Source: Ktedonobacteraceae bacterium (GTDB lineage: Bacteria > Chloroflexota > Ktedonobacteria > Ktedonobacterales > Ktedonobacteraceae). From it: a stretch of DNA of 64,000 nucleotides. Position numbers and translations under genes: made by a program. This document shows positions 24,717-34,471 of the stretch, one piece after another. How positions within the stretch are numbered: the stretch's first letter is position 1; every line of letters begins with the position of its first letter. The DNA is taken from assembly GCA_035653615.1 (NCBI GenBank), contig DASRBN010000003.1, positions 124,001 through 188,000 on the forward strand, written 5' to 3'. The notes below the pieces were generated by a model. The model had not been told where the DNA came from. It worked only from the letters and a program-made list of their open reading frames with translations, and did no database searches.

Positions 24717-27374
24717 CTATATCCCGTTTTGGGGATAGCAGCCTGTAGCGTCCTGAGCCTTTTGTGGTCGCCCGTCTTTTGCGGTTGCTCTGTTCTGCGG
24801 CACTGTAAAAGACCTGTCATCACTCAGGATGCCATTGAAATACAGGCCTGATGTTCCGAGTATAGTACAGTTGGCGGGAGTTGGCAAAATTGTGAGGTTC
24901 AATGCGGGAAAAGTACCAGCCTGACGCTGCACGAGTAAAGCATAGGGATGGTTGCCCATGGGGGGGACGTACCAGGATACGGTGATAGTCATGGCGCAGT
25001 TTTTAGGGACGACGACGTAGCCGCCGAACATGGCGCGGCCTGGCTCGTCGCTGGTGAGGGTGGTTGGTGGTCCTATGGTGTCAAGTGGCAGGAAGTCTCC
25101 ACCACTCGGGTCGATGTTGGACGGGGCGGCTGCTCCCGGCTCGTACTGGCCGCTGGGACAGACGAGTTCATTTCCACGGTAGACGCCGCTGGCAGGGCAT
25201 GGCGCGTAGGGGCCACCACAGAGAGGTGTACCGGTATCGAAACCATCACCCCATAAGAATTTGCTGGTTGGCGGCACATAGATACGCACGTAATCACGAT
25301 AGGTATCATAGCCGTAGACCGGCCCAATCTGGGTATACATGAGCCGCATTCGCAGCACATGAGTAGCTCCACCCTCGGCATTGAGCGTAACCGTATCATT
25401 CAGGCTGGTCTGCACATACTGAGAGGCCTTGCTGGCGCTGACGTTGGCCTGCACAATGTAGAGTCCATCATGTGTGGTTGAGCGATCCATTTGCCCGGCA
25501 TCGCCGTACTGCATCAATAATCCCTCGATCTGCGGGTTGGTAAAGTATACCTGCAGGTCGCGCGTTTTCAGGTCATACAGCGCTTCGCGTGCAATAGCGA
25601 GTAGTTCATCAGGGGGCGCCTGGCGAATTTTCTGTACCAGCAGTTGAGCCAGCAGCGAAGTGAAGCGCTTGCGGTTTGAGGTAACTTTATTATCTGGCTG
25701 TACTACGGCCTGTTTAGCGATGCCTGCATTGTCCTGCTGATAATAATGCAGGCGATTTTCAAGGTTTTGCGCTGTAATGACCTCGTTGTAGGCAGAAACT
25801 GGAATAGGGCCGATGATAGTGAGGATGTGTTCAATCAGCATGGGGGTGAACAGGATATCTCCATCGACGACGTGACCGGTTTCCTGCCGGTATTGGGTAA
25901 TGGCGATTTGCGCCGAGGTTGGAAAGTCGGCGGAGAGATTCGAGTCGCGCAACCCCCAGTTTGCGAAAGGCCACCAGGAGCGGTACTGCGATGGCGCCAG
26001 GTTGCCCAGCGTGGGGCTGTTATCGGCATACTCGATCAACGAAATATCTTTGAGCGCGAACGGCGCGACTCGCCCGCCGCTGATGGTCAGTTCGCCATAC
26101 TGACCCGTAAATCCGCCCGTTGGTCGTAATTCGGCGCGATCCATTGTCTGCACCAGAAAAGTACGCGGCTGGTCGACGCCAAGAATCCAGCCTGCCGCGC
26201 CGAGCAGATCATGTGCCTGCGTCAAATCAGTCGTTACCTGCGGCAAAGCTTGTAGCAACTGCGCGAATTCGTCGCGTTCCTGCGCGCTGACAGGCAAAGC
26301 GCTGAGCGTGATCTGCTGCGATTGCGCCATAATATCGCGTAGCTCGGGTAACACTTCATCAATCGTTGTGCCAAGCAGATTCAAGGTATTCTGTGTCACC
26401 AGCGGTTTGCCGGTGCTTGTCAGCAGCGAGCCATGCAATGAAGGCGCAAGGATCAGCGCTGTATTGATTACCTCTTGCCCGATAGCGCAGGCGTCGATAC
26501 CGATCTGGCTGGCGGCGCGTGCCGATCTGATTTGAGGGAGATACTGCGGCAGAAAGGTAGCAACGTTGTGGATGAGCGAAGAATGATCCAGCGTCTGCTG
26601 GAGCTGCTGGAAATCGCTGTTGGCGGCGTGCAGTTCCTTTTGCGCGCTATGCAGCCTGTTGGTATCAAAAAGACCACCGGGATGGGTTTTGGCGCCGGTA
26701 AAGATGGTTTTGACGTTGAGCAGGTGCTGAACGCCATCGTGTGCCTCGTTGCGCAGATCACTGTAGGTTCGGTAGGCGTCGATGCCCACACCGGCGGCAA
26801 AACCAATGGGAACAAAAATACCCAGCAGGATGATAGCGAGCAGTACCATGTGGGGGATACGGCGCTTTTTTGACGAGCGATCTACGGGCCGATTATCCTG
26901 TGCTCCAGGTGAGGCCGTTAAATCACCGGCCGTATCTTCCCGTAGGGGCCGGTTTACCGTACTCACCGCCGATTCATCGGCCTCGATGGCACCAGGCTCT
27001 AAAAGGGGCAAGGGCCTGGTCTTCTTTTCTGGCGGGGTTTCTATTGGGCCAGTCTCGCCAGGGTGCGTCATTACAGTCGCCATGGTATCCTCTGCTAACA
27101 TATCGGGGGATAACTGCATGGGGCGTTGTGGTAATTGCTCGTAAAAGTCCAGCAGATCGGACTTGCCACGGTCATCAACCGCGAATGGGTACTCATGCTC
27201 TGAAATACCACTACGCGAGCATTCCTGCAAAAAGAGGCCGTGAAGATCTTCCGTATCTACAGCTGGCTCCTGCTGGCTATGCGTGATGAGCCATTGTTCC
27301 AACTCTGGATGCCTGCTTAATAAGGCGAAAAACTCCGTGTTGGCGGTATGGTGGCCGGCAGGTGTGACTGACAT
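24717..27374 (-). CDS. DUF4012 membrane protein
   Basis: The 885-residue protein has a ~170-residue acidic cytoplasmic region, one membrane helix (residues ~176-196, MVLLAIILLGIFVPIGFAAG) and a large outer domain. LLGAAGWILGVDQPRTFLV, NRAELRPTGGFTGQYG-like sequence (here DRAELRPTGGFTGQYGEL) and PFANWGLRDSNLSADFPTSA are the DUF4012 core, a domain related to LytR/CpsA-type or other cell-surface proteins of unknown role. Residues 131-165 are encoded by an inserted palindromic repeat (26880-26983), in the disordered cytoplasmic part. The start is ATG 27374 with a weak ribosome site. Confidence 0.85.
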   Translation of the reverse strand: MSVTPAGHHTANTEFFALLSRHPELEQWLITHSQQEPAVDTEDLHGLFLQECSRSGISEHEYPFAVDDRGKSDLLDFYEQLPQRPMQLSPDMLAEDTMATVMTHPGETGPIETPPEKKTRPLPLLEPGAIEADESAVSTVNRPLREDTAGDLTASPGAQDNRPVDRSSKKRRIPHMVLLAIILLGIFVPIGFAAGVGIDAYRTYSDLRNEAHDGVQHLLNVKTIFTGAKTHPGGLFDTNRLHSAQKELHAANSDFQQLQQTLDHSSLIHNVATFLPQYLPQIRSARAASQIGIDACAIGQEVINTALILAPSLHGSLLTSTGKPLVTQNTLNLLGTTIDEVLPELRDIMAQSQQITLSALPVSAQERDEFAQLLQALPQVTTDLTQAHDLLGAAGWILGVDQPRTFLVQTMDRAELRPTGGFTGQYGELTISGGRVAPFALKDISLIEYADNSPTLGNLAPSQYRSWWPFANWGLRDSNLSADFPTSAQIAITQYRQETGHVVDGDILFTPMLIEHILTIIGPIPVSAYNEVITAQNLENRLHYYQQDNAGIAKQAVVQPDNKVTSNRKRFTSLLAQLLVQKIRQAPPDELLAIAREALYDLKTRDLQVYFTNPQIEGLLMQYGDAGQMDRSTTHDGLYIVQANVSASKASQYVQTSLNDTVTLNAEGGATHVLRMRLMYTQIGPVYGYDTYRDYVRIYVPPTSKFLWGDGFDTGTPLCGGPYAPCPASGVYRGNELVCPSGQYEPGAAAPSNIDPSGGDFLPLDTIGPPTTLTSDEPGRAMFGGYVVVPKNCAMTITVSWYVPPMGNHPYALLVQRQAGTFPALNLTILPTPANCTILGTSGLYFNGILSDDRSFTVPQNRATAKDGRPQKAQDATGCYPQNGI
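26880..26983 (-). repeat. Coding palindromic repeat, family A, inside DUF4012 gene
   Basis: A full copy (26940-26983) plus a partial inverted copy lie within the gene. On the gene strand it encodes EADESAVSTVNRPLRE, nearly the same peptide as in the methyltransferase and monooxygenase genes. Confidence 0.8.
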
Positions 27375-27645
27375 GAGATAATTTCCAGGCCCCCAGGATA
27401 GACCCGTGGCGATGCGCTATTTCAATACCCTACAGGTAATACGTTGCAGCAACCAGACCTGATACACCTGTGACATATGATTCCCGTCCAGCACTGGATC
27501 AGGCCCTTGAAGAGGCTGTATGATTCCCTTACATCTAGTAGTATAACGCCGCTGTGAGATATATCGTCTCTTTTGTATAAGCCGCCTGTGATATACTTCC
27601 GTTAAGCGGACGACACGCGATGCGAACATTGATGGAGTAGCCTGC

Positions 27646-30159
27646 TTGCGAAAAAATTTCCAACAAAAAAGCCTGGGAGCCTACTATACGCGCCCCGAAA
27701 TCACTACCTACTTGAGCAAGCGGACCATTCATAGCTGTATCCTGCAAAAAATCAAGCCTCAAGTCATTGCTGAGTCTTTAGCCCTGGGCAGAGCGAACGC
27801 GGAAGAAACCGAAGCTCTGAGTGCAGCGAAGGGGAAGAATCCGCCTTTCTCTTCAATGGAAGAGTTGCTGGCAAACCTCGAAGCTGATCTTTGCCGGAAA
27901 TTGCTCGCTATCCTACCCACCATCTCCATTCTTGACCCTGCTTGCGGCGATGGCGCGTTTCTCGTCGCGGCGCTGGAAACACTGACCGGCATATACGAAG
28001 CCATAATGAGCAGGATTGCAAGCCTGCGCGACCCAGACCTGATGCACTGGCTCGAACAGGCGCGCGCGGAGCATGGTAATCTGGCGTATTTCATCAAAAA
28101 GAAGATCATCCGCGAAAACCTCTTCGGCGTAGATATCATGCAGGAAGCGGTTGAAACAACCAGGCAGCGCCTCTATGAAGCCCTCGTTTATCACTGTAAA
28201 GGCGGGAGCAGTGTGGATGAGGGGATGGAACCCTTGCGGTCGCCCGCGATGGGGTCTGAACTCCATTTCAATATTCGCACCGGCAATGCGCTAATCGGCC
28301 TGCTGCAGTCGGATAAGGATGCGTGGGATGCCGATGCTGCCTGTCTCAACCGGTTATTACTCGCCGAGTTCAAGGGATTGGGTATTACATATCAGCAAGC
28401 GACCTGGAATGCTCAGGAGCAGCGGGCAGGAAAACCCATAGCGCGAGCGCTAACCATCGCGGATATTGAAGCGCTGCAGCCTTTCCATTGGAGCTACGAA
28501 TTTCCTCAGATCATGCGCGAACGTGGCGGATTCGATATCATCATTACCAATCCACCCTGGGAAATATACAAGCCGCAGGCCAAAGAGTTCCTTGCCACCC
28601 ACTCTGAACTGGTACGCAAAAATAGCATGCGCATCGAGGACTTTGCGCTGGAACAGGCCAGACTGCTACAGGACCCGGAAATTCGCGCCGCCTGGTTGGA
28701 TTACGCGAGCCGTTTTGCCTATCAAAGCGCTTATTTTCGCTCGGCGGCGCAATACAGGTGCCAGCTTTCCATCATCAACGGCAAAAAACACGGCAGCGAC
28801 ATCAATCTCTATAAGCTCTTCACCGAACAATGCTACAATCTACTGCGCGAGGGAGGATTCTGTGGCCTGGTCATTCCAAGCGGCATCTATACCGACCTGG
28901 GAGCGAAGAAATTGCGCGAGATGCTGTTTGAGCAGGCGCGAATCACGGGCATGTGCTGTTTCGAGAATACAAAGACCATCTTCGCGCAGGTGCATCGCAG
29001 CTACAAGTTCGTTGTGCTGACCTTCGAAAAAGGTGGGCAGACACAGGCGTTTCCGGCAGCCTTTATGCGCCAGGATATTGCTGAACTGCAATCATTTCCC
29101 GAGAATGGCGCAGTGGAGATACCCGTCGCTCTTATTCGCCGCCTCGCGCCTGGCTCGCTTTCGATTATGGAGTTCAAGCATGACATGGATAGACGGATCG
29201 CTCGTAAGATGCTGGAGTATCCACTGCTGGGTGAAAGACTTGCGAAAACATGGAACCTGGTGCTGGCGAACGAATTGCATATGACCAACGATAGTTCCCT
29301 CTTTCGCACAGAACCTGCACCGGGCAGCCTGCCGCTCTACGAGGGCAAAATGATTCACCAGTTCGCCACATACCGTTCGCTGACCTCGCTGGCGCGGCCT
29401 CGTTATTGGGTGCTTGAACAAGAAGGACGACGCGCGCTGCCTGGTCACAAAAGCGATAGCGGCCAGCAGCTGGATTACCAGTACTACCGCCTGGCATATC
29501 GTAGCATCGGGCGCAAAACCGACCGCCGTGCTTTGATTGCCACCATCTTGCCCCGGAATGTCTTCGCGGGAAATTCGTTGTTCGTTTCGCGACGGCTTGA
29601 TCCAGGCAATAGGCAACCTACGGAGGCCGATCAATCGGCGGTGGGCGCGATGAATCGGCCCCTACGGGAGCGTTTCGAGGGTGACGATGTCGCGGGATCA
29701 TTGCTGATAGACGATTGCGAACTGCTCTATCTTGTCGCCATCCTGAACAGCTTTGTCGCGGATTATTTCACCGGGCAGAAAATCTCGGCCAATTTGAATA
29801 TGTTTTACATCTACCAGTTGCCGGTGCCTCGTCTGCCGAGAGAGGATGCCAGGTTCAGAATGATCGTGGAGCGTGCCGCGCGGCTCATCTGCATCACGCC
29901 TGAATATGACGCGTTATGGGAAATAGTCATGCCATGTTCAACCTGGTCGTCCGCGCTGGTCGCTATTGAGGCGAAGGAAAGAGCAACGTTACGGGCCGAA
30001 ATGGATGGGCTTATTGCTCATCTCTATGGCCTGAGCGAGGAAGAATTTTGTCACGTGCTGGAGACGTTTCCCCTGGTTGAGAAATCCGTAAAAGCCCGGG
30101 TCCTGTATGCTTATTGCAAATATGATGCTCTGCCCCAACTTTTGAGAGGTTACCAATAA
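27646..30159 (+). CDS. Eco57I-type adenine-specific DNA methyltransferase
   Basis: A TTG start with GGAG 8 bases upstream is the only good option; the frame opens at 27592 without an ATG. KSLGAYYTRPEITTYL is the typical N-terminus, SILDPACGDGAF (about residue 97) binds S-adenosylmethionine, FGVDIMQEAVETTRQRL is motif II/III and IIITNPPWEIYKP (about 302) is the N6-adenine motif IV. The C-terminal half should hold the target-recognition region. No PD-(D/E)XK nuclease motif is visible, and no restriction partner adjoins, so it may be an orphan methylase. Two repeat-derived peptides interrupt it (residues ~186-203 and ~659-675). Confidence 0.87.
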   Translation: MRKNFQQKSLGAYYTRPEITTYLSKRTIHSCILQKIKPQVIAESLALGRANAEETEALSAAKGKNPPFSSMEELLANLEADLCRKLLAILPTISILDPACGDGAFLVAALETLTGIYEAIMSRIASLRDPDLMHWLEQARAEHGNLAYFIKKKIIRENLFGVDIMQEAVETTRQRLYEALVYHCKGGSSVDEGMEPLRSPAMGSELHFNIRTGNALIGLLQSDKDAWDADAACLNRLLLAEFKGLGITYQQATWNAQEQRAGKPIARALTIADIEALQPFHWSYEFPQIMRERGGFDIIITNPPWEIYKPQAKEFLATHSELVRKNSMRIEDFALEQARLLQDPEIRAAWLDYASRFAYQSAYFRSAAQYRCQLSIINGKKHGSDINLYKLFTEQCYNLLREGGFCGLVIPSGIYTDLGAKKLREMLFEQARITGMCCFENTKTIFAQVHRSYKFVVLTFEKGGQTQAFPAAFMRQDIAELQSFPENGAVEIPVALIRRLAPGSLSIMEFKHDMDRRIARKMLEYPLLGERLAKTWNLVLANELHMTNDSSLFRTEPAPGSLPLYEGKMIHQFATYRSLTSLARPRYWVLEQEGRRALPGHKSDSGQQLDYQYYRLAYRSIGRKTDRRALIATILPRNVFAGNSLFVSRRLDPGNRQPTEADQSAVGAMNRPLRERFEGDDVAGSLLIDDCELLYLVAILNSFVADYFTGQKISANLNMFYIYQLPVPRLPREDARFRMIVERAARLICITPEYDALWEIVMPCSTWSSALVAIEAKERATLRAEMDGLIAHLYGLSEEEFCHVLETFPLVEKSVKARVLYAYCKYDALPQLLRGYQ
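28201..28254 (+). repeat. Coding repeat, family B, inside methyltransferase gene
   Basis: It encodes SVDEGMEPLRSPAMG. A sister copy in the monooxygenase gene encodes AVDEGKVPLRSPSIS in the same frame. Confidence 0.7.
29621..29669 (+). repeat. Coding palindromic repeat, family A, inside methyltransferase gene
   Basis: It encodes EADQSAVGAMNRPLRE. The DNA core GCCGATCAATCGGC is palindromic. Confidence 0.8.
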
Positions 30160-30161
30160 CA

Positions 30162-31682
30162 CTACACCAGCCCGGGAAAAAAATCCTTTTTTATCTGTTC
30201 GCGCCCAACACGCATATTCCTGAGGACGTGTTCATATGCTCGCACCATTGCTGGAGGGCCGGACAGGTAAAATGTGCGCTCCTCGTAGTCTGGAACGGCT
30301 CTCAGAATCATCTGCTCGTTCAAGCGCCCTGTCAGGCCGGTCCAGTTGCGCGGGATCGCTTGTATGTTAGTCAGCGTGCAGAATACCTTGATGCCGAGTT
30401 TCGCCTGTGCCTCGCTTAAAATGTCCCTGTAGGCGATCTCGTCCGCCGTGCGGCTGACATAAAACAGCACGATATCGCGCCGCTGGCCGGTGTCGAGCAG
30501 GTATTTCAACATGCTGCGGTAGGGCGTAATGCCGATGCCACCGGCGATGAAGGCGAGCTTTTCTTCTGGGTCAGGTGGCAGCGTAAAATCCCCGGCAATC
30601 TGTCCGGCCAGGATGGTTGCGCGGGCATCGATGCGATACAGGGCCTGCTTGAATGTGCTGCTGTTTTCGTAGAAGCGCACTCCCAGACGCAGATTTTCCT
30701 CGGTCGGAGAAGATGCAAGCGTAAAATAACGCCGGTTGCCCCTGCTATCCGGTTTTGGGTGCCCAAGAGTGAACTCCATATACTGCCCTGGCCGGTAGGC
30801 CAGTTTTTGTGATGGTTTGAAGACGAATTCGACGATTTCCGGTGCGATCTTGCTTTTTTTGCGCAACTTGAGCGAAACCCTGAACTTGGGACTCACGATG
30901 TAGGAGTAAAGGTTGCCGATCACCAGAGCCACTTCGGGCGTGGAATAGACAGGCCCGATATGAATTTGCGGTATGAACAGGATACCTACGATAACGGCAT
31001 AGATATCTTTCAGCAATTGTGTCGGCGGCGCTGTGAGCGGCTCCGTCAGCATGATCGCCGCGAAGAAAAAGAGGGGCGATTCGAGCAGCAGCAGCGGCAG
31101 TTCTTTGGTCAAAGCAAGCCCCTGCGTGATGCTGACGAAACACACGGTGAGCAGGGAAGCGCCAATAAAGAACAAGACCATTTCGCCCGCGCGCAGCTTG
31201 CGCACCAGCAGCGCTCCACCAATCAATACCACGGGCAGCATACTTGCGGTTCCCACCCACCAGCTGGCGGAATCGCCCAGCGCAAACGAGGTAATCACGA
31301 CCGCAATCGCGGCGGGGTTAAAGATGTGCTTGTTGCGAAGAGAGAGAATATATTTGGAAGACATGGCCAGGATGGCGGCCCAGCCGAGAAAGGCCAGGCC
31401 ACCCGCCGACGAGATGGGGTCAATGATCAGCGCCAGGATCAGGGCCGTGATATAGGCCGATTCGACGTTGGTTGGAACGGCGAAGATGCGCGCCAGGATC
31501 GTATTCGTGGCCCAGCACATCAGAACGAGGAAGGCGGTTGATACCAGCAGCGCGAGTGGCGAGAAGGGCAGCAGGTGAAAAAACGAAAGTACTTCCGCCA
31601 CAGCAAGGTAGGCGATCAGCACATATAGCACCAGGCGGTACATAGTGATGCGATCCAGCAGATCATCAACGCGTGTTATCAT
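30162..31682 (-). CDS. RnfD/NqrB-like membrane domain fused to ferredoxin-reductase domain
   Basis: The N-terminal ~270 residues form about nine membrane helices with the NqrB/RnfD-type segment KHIFNPAAIAVVI. From about residue 285 a soluble FNR-type module follows: YRPGQYMEFTLGH and RRYFTLASSP (FAD), then LAFIAGGIGITPYRSML and YLSGPPAMVRAYE (NAD(P)H). It would pass electrons from cytosolic NAD(P)H across the membrane to a flavin carrier. The ATG at 31682 overlaps the ApbE gene by 17 bases; the ATG at 31694 is an alternative. It is the last gene of the flavin operon. Confidence 0.82.
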   Translation of the reverse strand: MITRVDDLLDRITMYRLVLYVLIAYLAVAEVLSFFHLLPFSPLALLVSTAFLVLMCWATNTILARIFAVPTNVESAYITALILALIIDPISSAGGLAFLGWAAILAMSSKYILSLRNKHIFNPAAIAVVITSFALGDSASWWVGTASMLPVVLIGGALLVRKLRAGEMVLFFIGASLLTVCFVSITQGLALTKELPLLLLESPLFFFAAIMLTEPLTAPPTQLLKDIYAVIVGILFIPQIHIGPVYSTPEVALVIGNLYSYIVSPKFRVSLKLRKKSKIAPEIVEFVFKPSQKLAYRPGQYMEFTLGHPKPDSRGNRRYFTLASSPTEENLRLGVRFYENSSTFKQALYRIDARATILAGQIAGDFTLPPDPEEKLAFIAGGIGITPYRSMLKYLLDTGQRRDIVLFYVSRTADEIAYRDILSEAQAKLGIKVFCTLTNIQAIPRNWTGLTGRLNEQMILRAVPDYEERTFYLSGPPAMVRAYEHVLRNMRVGREQIKKDFFPGLV

Positions 31683-32430
31683 CTTGCAGTACATACCTTT
31701 CAAAACCGGTGGTATAGGTTGCGCGTGCGGAGGCATCGATCATATATCCCTCAAACCCTGGCAACTCTTCGATAAAATAGATGCCCTTCTTTCCCATCGC
31801 GAAAGCAGCCGTGGCAAAGCGGTCGGCTTCATAGACATTGGGGCCTATAACCGTCAGGCTGGCAACGTCCAGCAGTTGTTGTCCTGGATGATGCGGATTG
31901 TAAATGTGCTGCCCGCGAATGGCCGTGCCAGACGTGGCAATGCCCTTATTTGTGAGCGCCAGCACTTTGACGATTTCGTTGCGATTGAACGGATTGCGGA
32001 TGCCGATGCGCCACAGTCTCCCAGGTTTCCCATCTTTGTAGCCCGACACTTGCATATCGCCGCCGGCATCGATGTAGAAATGCTGAAATGCTGCTTCTCT
32101 CAGCATCGTCGCGGCTTGCAGGATGGCCCAGCCCTTGACGATGCCGGACGGATCGAGGATGCCGTTATGCTGGATGTCGAAGTAGCCGCCGGTTTCCTGC
32201 CGCGTCTGCTCGCTTAACGCCAGGATGGTCCGCATATCATTGCTATACTCTTCGGGGCGCAACTCGCCGCGGTTGATTTGAGAAATCTCGCTGTTTTCCT
32301 TGTAAGTGCTGAAGGTAGCATCGATGACGCGAAAATAGTCAAACACGCTGGCAATGTCGGCTTGCGTGACGCGAGCATCATCAATCTCGACTGTGATGGG
32401 CATACCCATGAGTAGCTGCAGTTGTCTCAT
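31666..32430 (-). CDS. apbE: FAD:protein FMN transferase (ApbE family)
   Basis: The 254-residue enzyme shows ApbE motifs: MGMPITVEI, DATFSTYKENSEISQIN, TGGYFDI, DPSGIVKGWA, FYIDAGGDMQVSG and GIATSGTAIRGQHIYNP, with EADRFATAAFAMG near the end. ApbE covalently links FMN to a Thr of a target protein. The likely target is the FMN-binding protein encoded just upstream, which ends 3 bases before this ATG. There is no signal peptide, so flavinylation may happen before export, or the annotated start misses one. Length is slightly short but complete. Confidence 0.9.
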   Translation of the reverse strand: MRQLQLLMGMPITVEIDDARVTQADIASVFDYFRVIDATFSTYKENSEISQINRGELRPEEYSNDMRTILALSEQTRQETGGYFDIQHNGILDPSGIVKGWAILQAATMLREAAFQHFYIDAGGDMQVSGYKDGKPGRLWRIGIRNPFNRNEIVKVLALTNKGIATSGTAIRGQHIYNPHHPGQQLLDVASLTVIGPNVYEADRFATAAFAMGKKGIYFIEELPGFEGYMIDASARATYTTGFERYVLQDDNTR

Positions 32431-32433
32431 CGC

Positions 32434-32922
32434 TTATGCTTTCGCCTGCGCAAGCGCGTCGGAGAGAGATTGAATGAAGGCCATGCTGGTATCGGTGGCG
32501 CCTGTAATAATATCGACATTGGCGCTCTGGGCCTGGATCGCCTCGCTCGTCAGTTCCGGGTCGGCGATACTATTGATGTAGACGGAGCGGCTGCGATCAT
32601 TGGGATACTGCAAGAACTGCACGTCGGTAATCTTGCCGTTCTGAATGACGGCTTTGACCTGCACATTGCCCCACTGAGCATCGGCGACGCTGCCCGTGTA
32701 GGAACCGTCTTTGTAGAGCGCTCCTGGCGCCGGCGTCGAAGTGGTTCCCCCTGTCCCGCCTGCCGGAGGAGTAGAGGTTGAAGCGGGGGCCGTGGCGGAA
32801 CTCGCAGGACGAGAGTCTACAGTAGAGGTCGGCACCTGCGCAATCAGACCGGCGCGACCATAGAGAAAACAATATACAACAAAGACTCCAATAATAACGA
32901 CCGAAACAATGATTTTTTTCAC
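32434..32922 (-). CDS. Secreted FMN-binding domain protein (RnfG-like)
   Basis: A GTG start is preceded by GAGGGTG. A signal anchor (IIVSVVIIGVFVVYCFLYG) and a Ser/Thr/Pro/Ala linker lead to an FMN-binding domain: YKDGSYTGSVADAQWGNVQV, ITDVQFLQYP and IITGATDTSMAF, in which the [ST]GAT-type motif carries the Thr that accepts FMN from ApbE. It faces outside the membrane and should receive electrons from the RnfD-reductase fusion. It is the first gene of a three-gene operon. Confidence 0.87.
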   Translation of the reverse strand: MKKIIVSVVIIGVFVVYCFLYGRAGLIAQVPTSTVDSRPASSATAPASTSTPPAGGTGGTTSTPAPGALYKDGSYTGSVADAQWGNVQVKAVIQNGKITDVQFLQYPNDRSRSVYINSIADPELTSEAIQAQSANVDIITGATDTSMAFIQSLSDALAQAKA

Positions 32923-33221
32923 CGCTATACACCCTCACACAGACACATACTAGCTGCCAACCTGATTATTCTCAATTGTAACATGAAAAGATCATCCTTC
33001 ATCACCATCCATAAACATGAATATAGTGTAAGCGATGTGTATCAAATGGATTTCAGAAATATGTAAAAAAATTGTAAAGCCGCCTGTGGCTATGCCGGTT
33101 ATAATGATCTTACCAGGTACTACTTTACCGGCCAAAAAGCGGAAATATGTTACAATTGTTCTATTAAAGTGTGCGATGAGTGCGCAAGAAAATAAAAACG
33201 GTAGAAAAGGAAGTTTACGTT

Positions 33222-34466
33222 ATGCATTTACATGGGGGACACTTCAGTCCTGGCAAATATGCCATCTCTTTAGGTGCCATACTCAGCATATTCGCAGGCA
33301 TATTGTTCGGGGTAGCTCCTGGCGCGGTGGCTGCGACACAACCGGCTGTGCGCGCGCTTAAAGCGGAGGATATGCAAAATCTTATTTTCATCTGGGCCAG
33401 TGGCACGACTACGATCCAGCAGCAGGCATCACAAATTTGCCGCTCCGAAACCATCTCAGCTCAGAATTGCGCGGCCATCAGCGCGGCTGTACGCGGCTCC
33501 TGGCTGGATTTGATGCAGGCAGACCCGGCATCTCTTGGAAGAATCGGCGCGCGAGCGAATCCGGCCGGTAGCACGCGGGTATACACCAGGCTTGCGGGCC
33601 AACTCTCTGCGCTGACACACGGCCAGGAGCCTCTATTGCTCGCTCAAACGCAACAGACCTTGCGGCAACTGGAAGTTGCTCTACAGGCGGCAAATGGTCA
33701 AGCGCAATCGGCAGGCAGTACGAGCTATACCGTCTGGGCGACTTCTTTCACACGGCAATCGTCGCTAGATAGTATCAATGCGAAGACCGGCCAGTACGTG
33801 GCCATGCCCGATGCCTATATCAAGTTCGCGAATCTGGGAGAAATCTCGAATATCCCATCGATTTACCAGCCGTTTTACGTGCCAAATGGCACAAAAACGA
33901 AGTGGTCGGTCAATATTTCCCTGCCGGACGGCTCAAAGCATATCGGCAAGGTGCGTATCACCGATGTAGGACCGTGGAACGAAGACGACAACTGGTGGGA
34001 CCCGAACGGTGTCAGCTCGACGCCCCCGCCTGGCTGCCCCGTCTCTTCAAACCTGATCGCAAAAGACGCCACGAGCAATCCACTCGTCAACGGCATCTGC
34101 CCCGATAGCAAGAACCGCCGCAGGATGTATTATTACCTGCTCTACATGCATGCCGGCCTGCCATTCTATTCGGCCCCCAGCTATTCGCCGACAGGAAATT
34201 TCGCCGATGGCACCAACTGGCCGACTGCGCTTCCTCAAGGCTGTGCTGAGACCGTCGTAGCTTCACTCAATAATGACGGGATCACCTGTGGAGGCGGGCC
34301 GAGTGGCTATAATGCGAACAACGGTGGTTGGTTGCGCGATGGGACATATGATCAGGGCATTACCAACCAGTCGAGTATTGATCTGAGTCCTGGCGTCGAT
34401 AAGGCCCTCGGCTGGACCTATCCATCGAGCGGCTTGATTAAGGTCAATGTGGGCGGATTGCCTTAA
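33222..34466 (+). CDS. Secreted protein with DPBB-like C-terminal domain
   Basis: AAGGAAG upstream supports ATG 33222. A signal peptide (YAISLGAILSIFAGILFG) is followed by a helical region (~45-170) and a beta-rich domain: YTVWATSFTRQSSLDS, GKVRITDVGPWNEDDNWWDP and IDLSPGVDKALGW. The VRITDVGPW...IDLS pattern recalls double-psi beta-barrels such as RlpA or expansin-like proteins, which bind or cleave cell-wall glycans; the assignment is by eye. It converges with the beta-lactamase-like gene with only 5 bases between them. A TATAAT lies at 33100-33105 in the 299-base upstream spacer, without a good -35. Confidence 0.6.
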   Translation: MHLHGGHFSPGKYAISLGAILSIFAGILFGVAPGAVAATQPAVRALKAEDMQNLIFIWASGTTTIQQQASQICRSETISAQNCAAISAAVRGSWLDLMQADPASLGRIGARANPAGSTRVYTRLAGQLSALTHGQEPLLLAQTQQTLRQLEVALQAANGQAQSAGSTSYTVWATSFTRQSSLDSINAKTGQYVAMPDAYIKFANLGEISNIPSIYQPFYVPNGTKTKWSVNISLPDGSKHIGKVRITDVGPWNEDDNWWDPNGVSSTPPPGCPVSSNLIAKDATSNPLVNGICPDSKNRRRMYYYLLYMHAGLPFYSAPSYSPTGNFADGTNWPTALPQGCAETVVASLNNDGITCGGGPSGYNANNGGWLRDGTYDQGITNQSSIDLSPGVDKALGWTYPSSGLIKVNVGGLP

Positions 34467-34471
34467 TAAAT

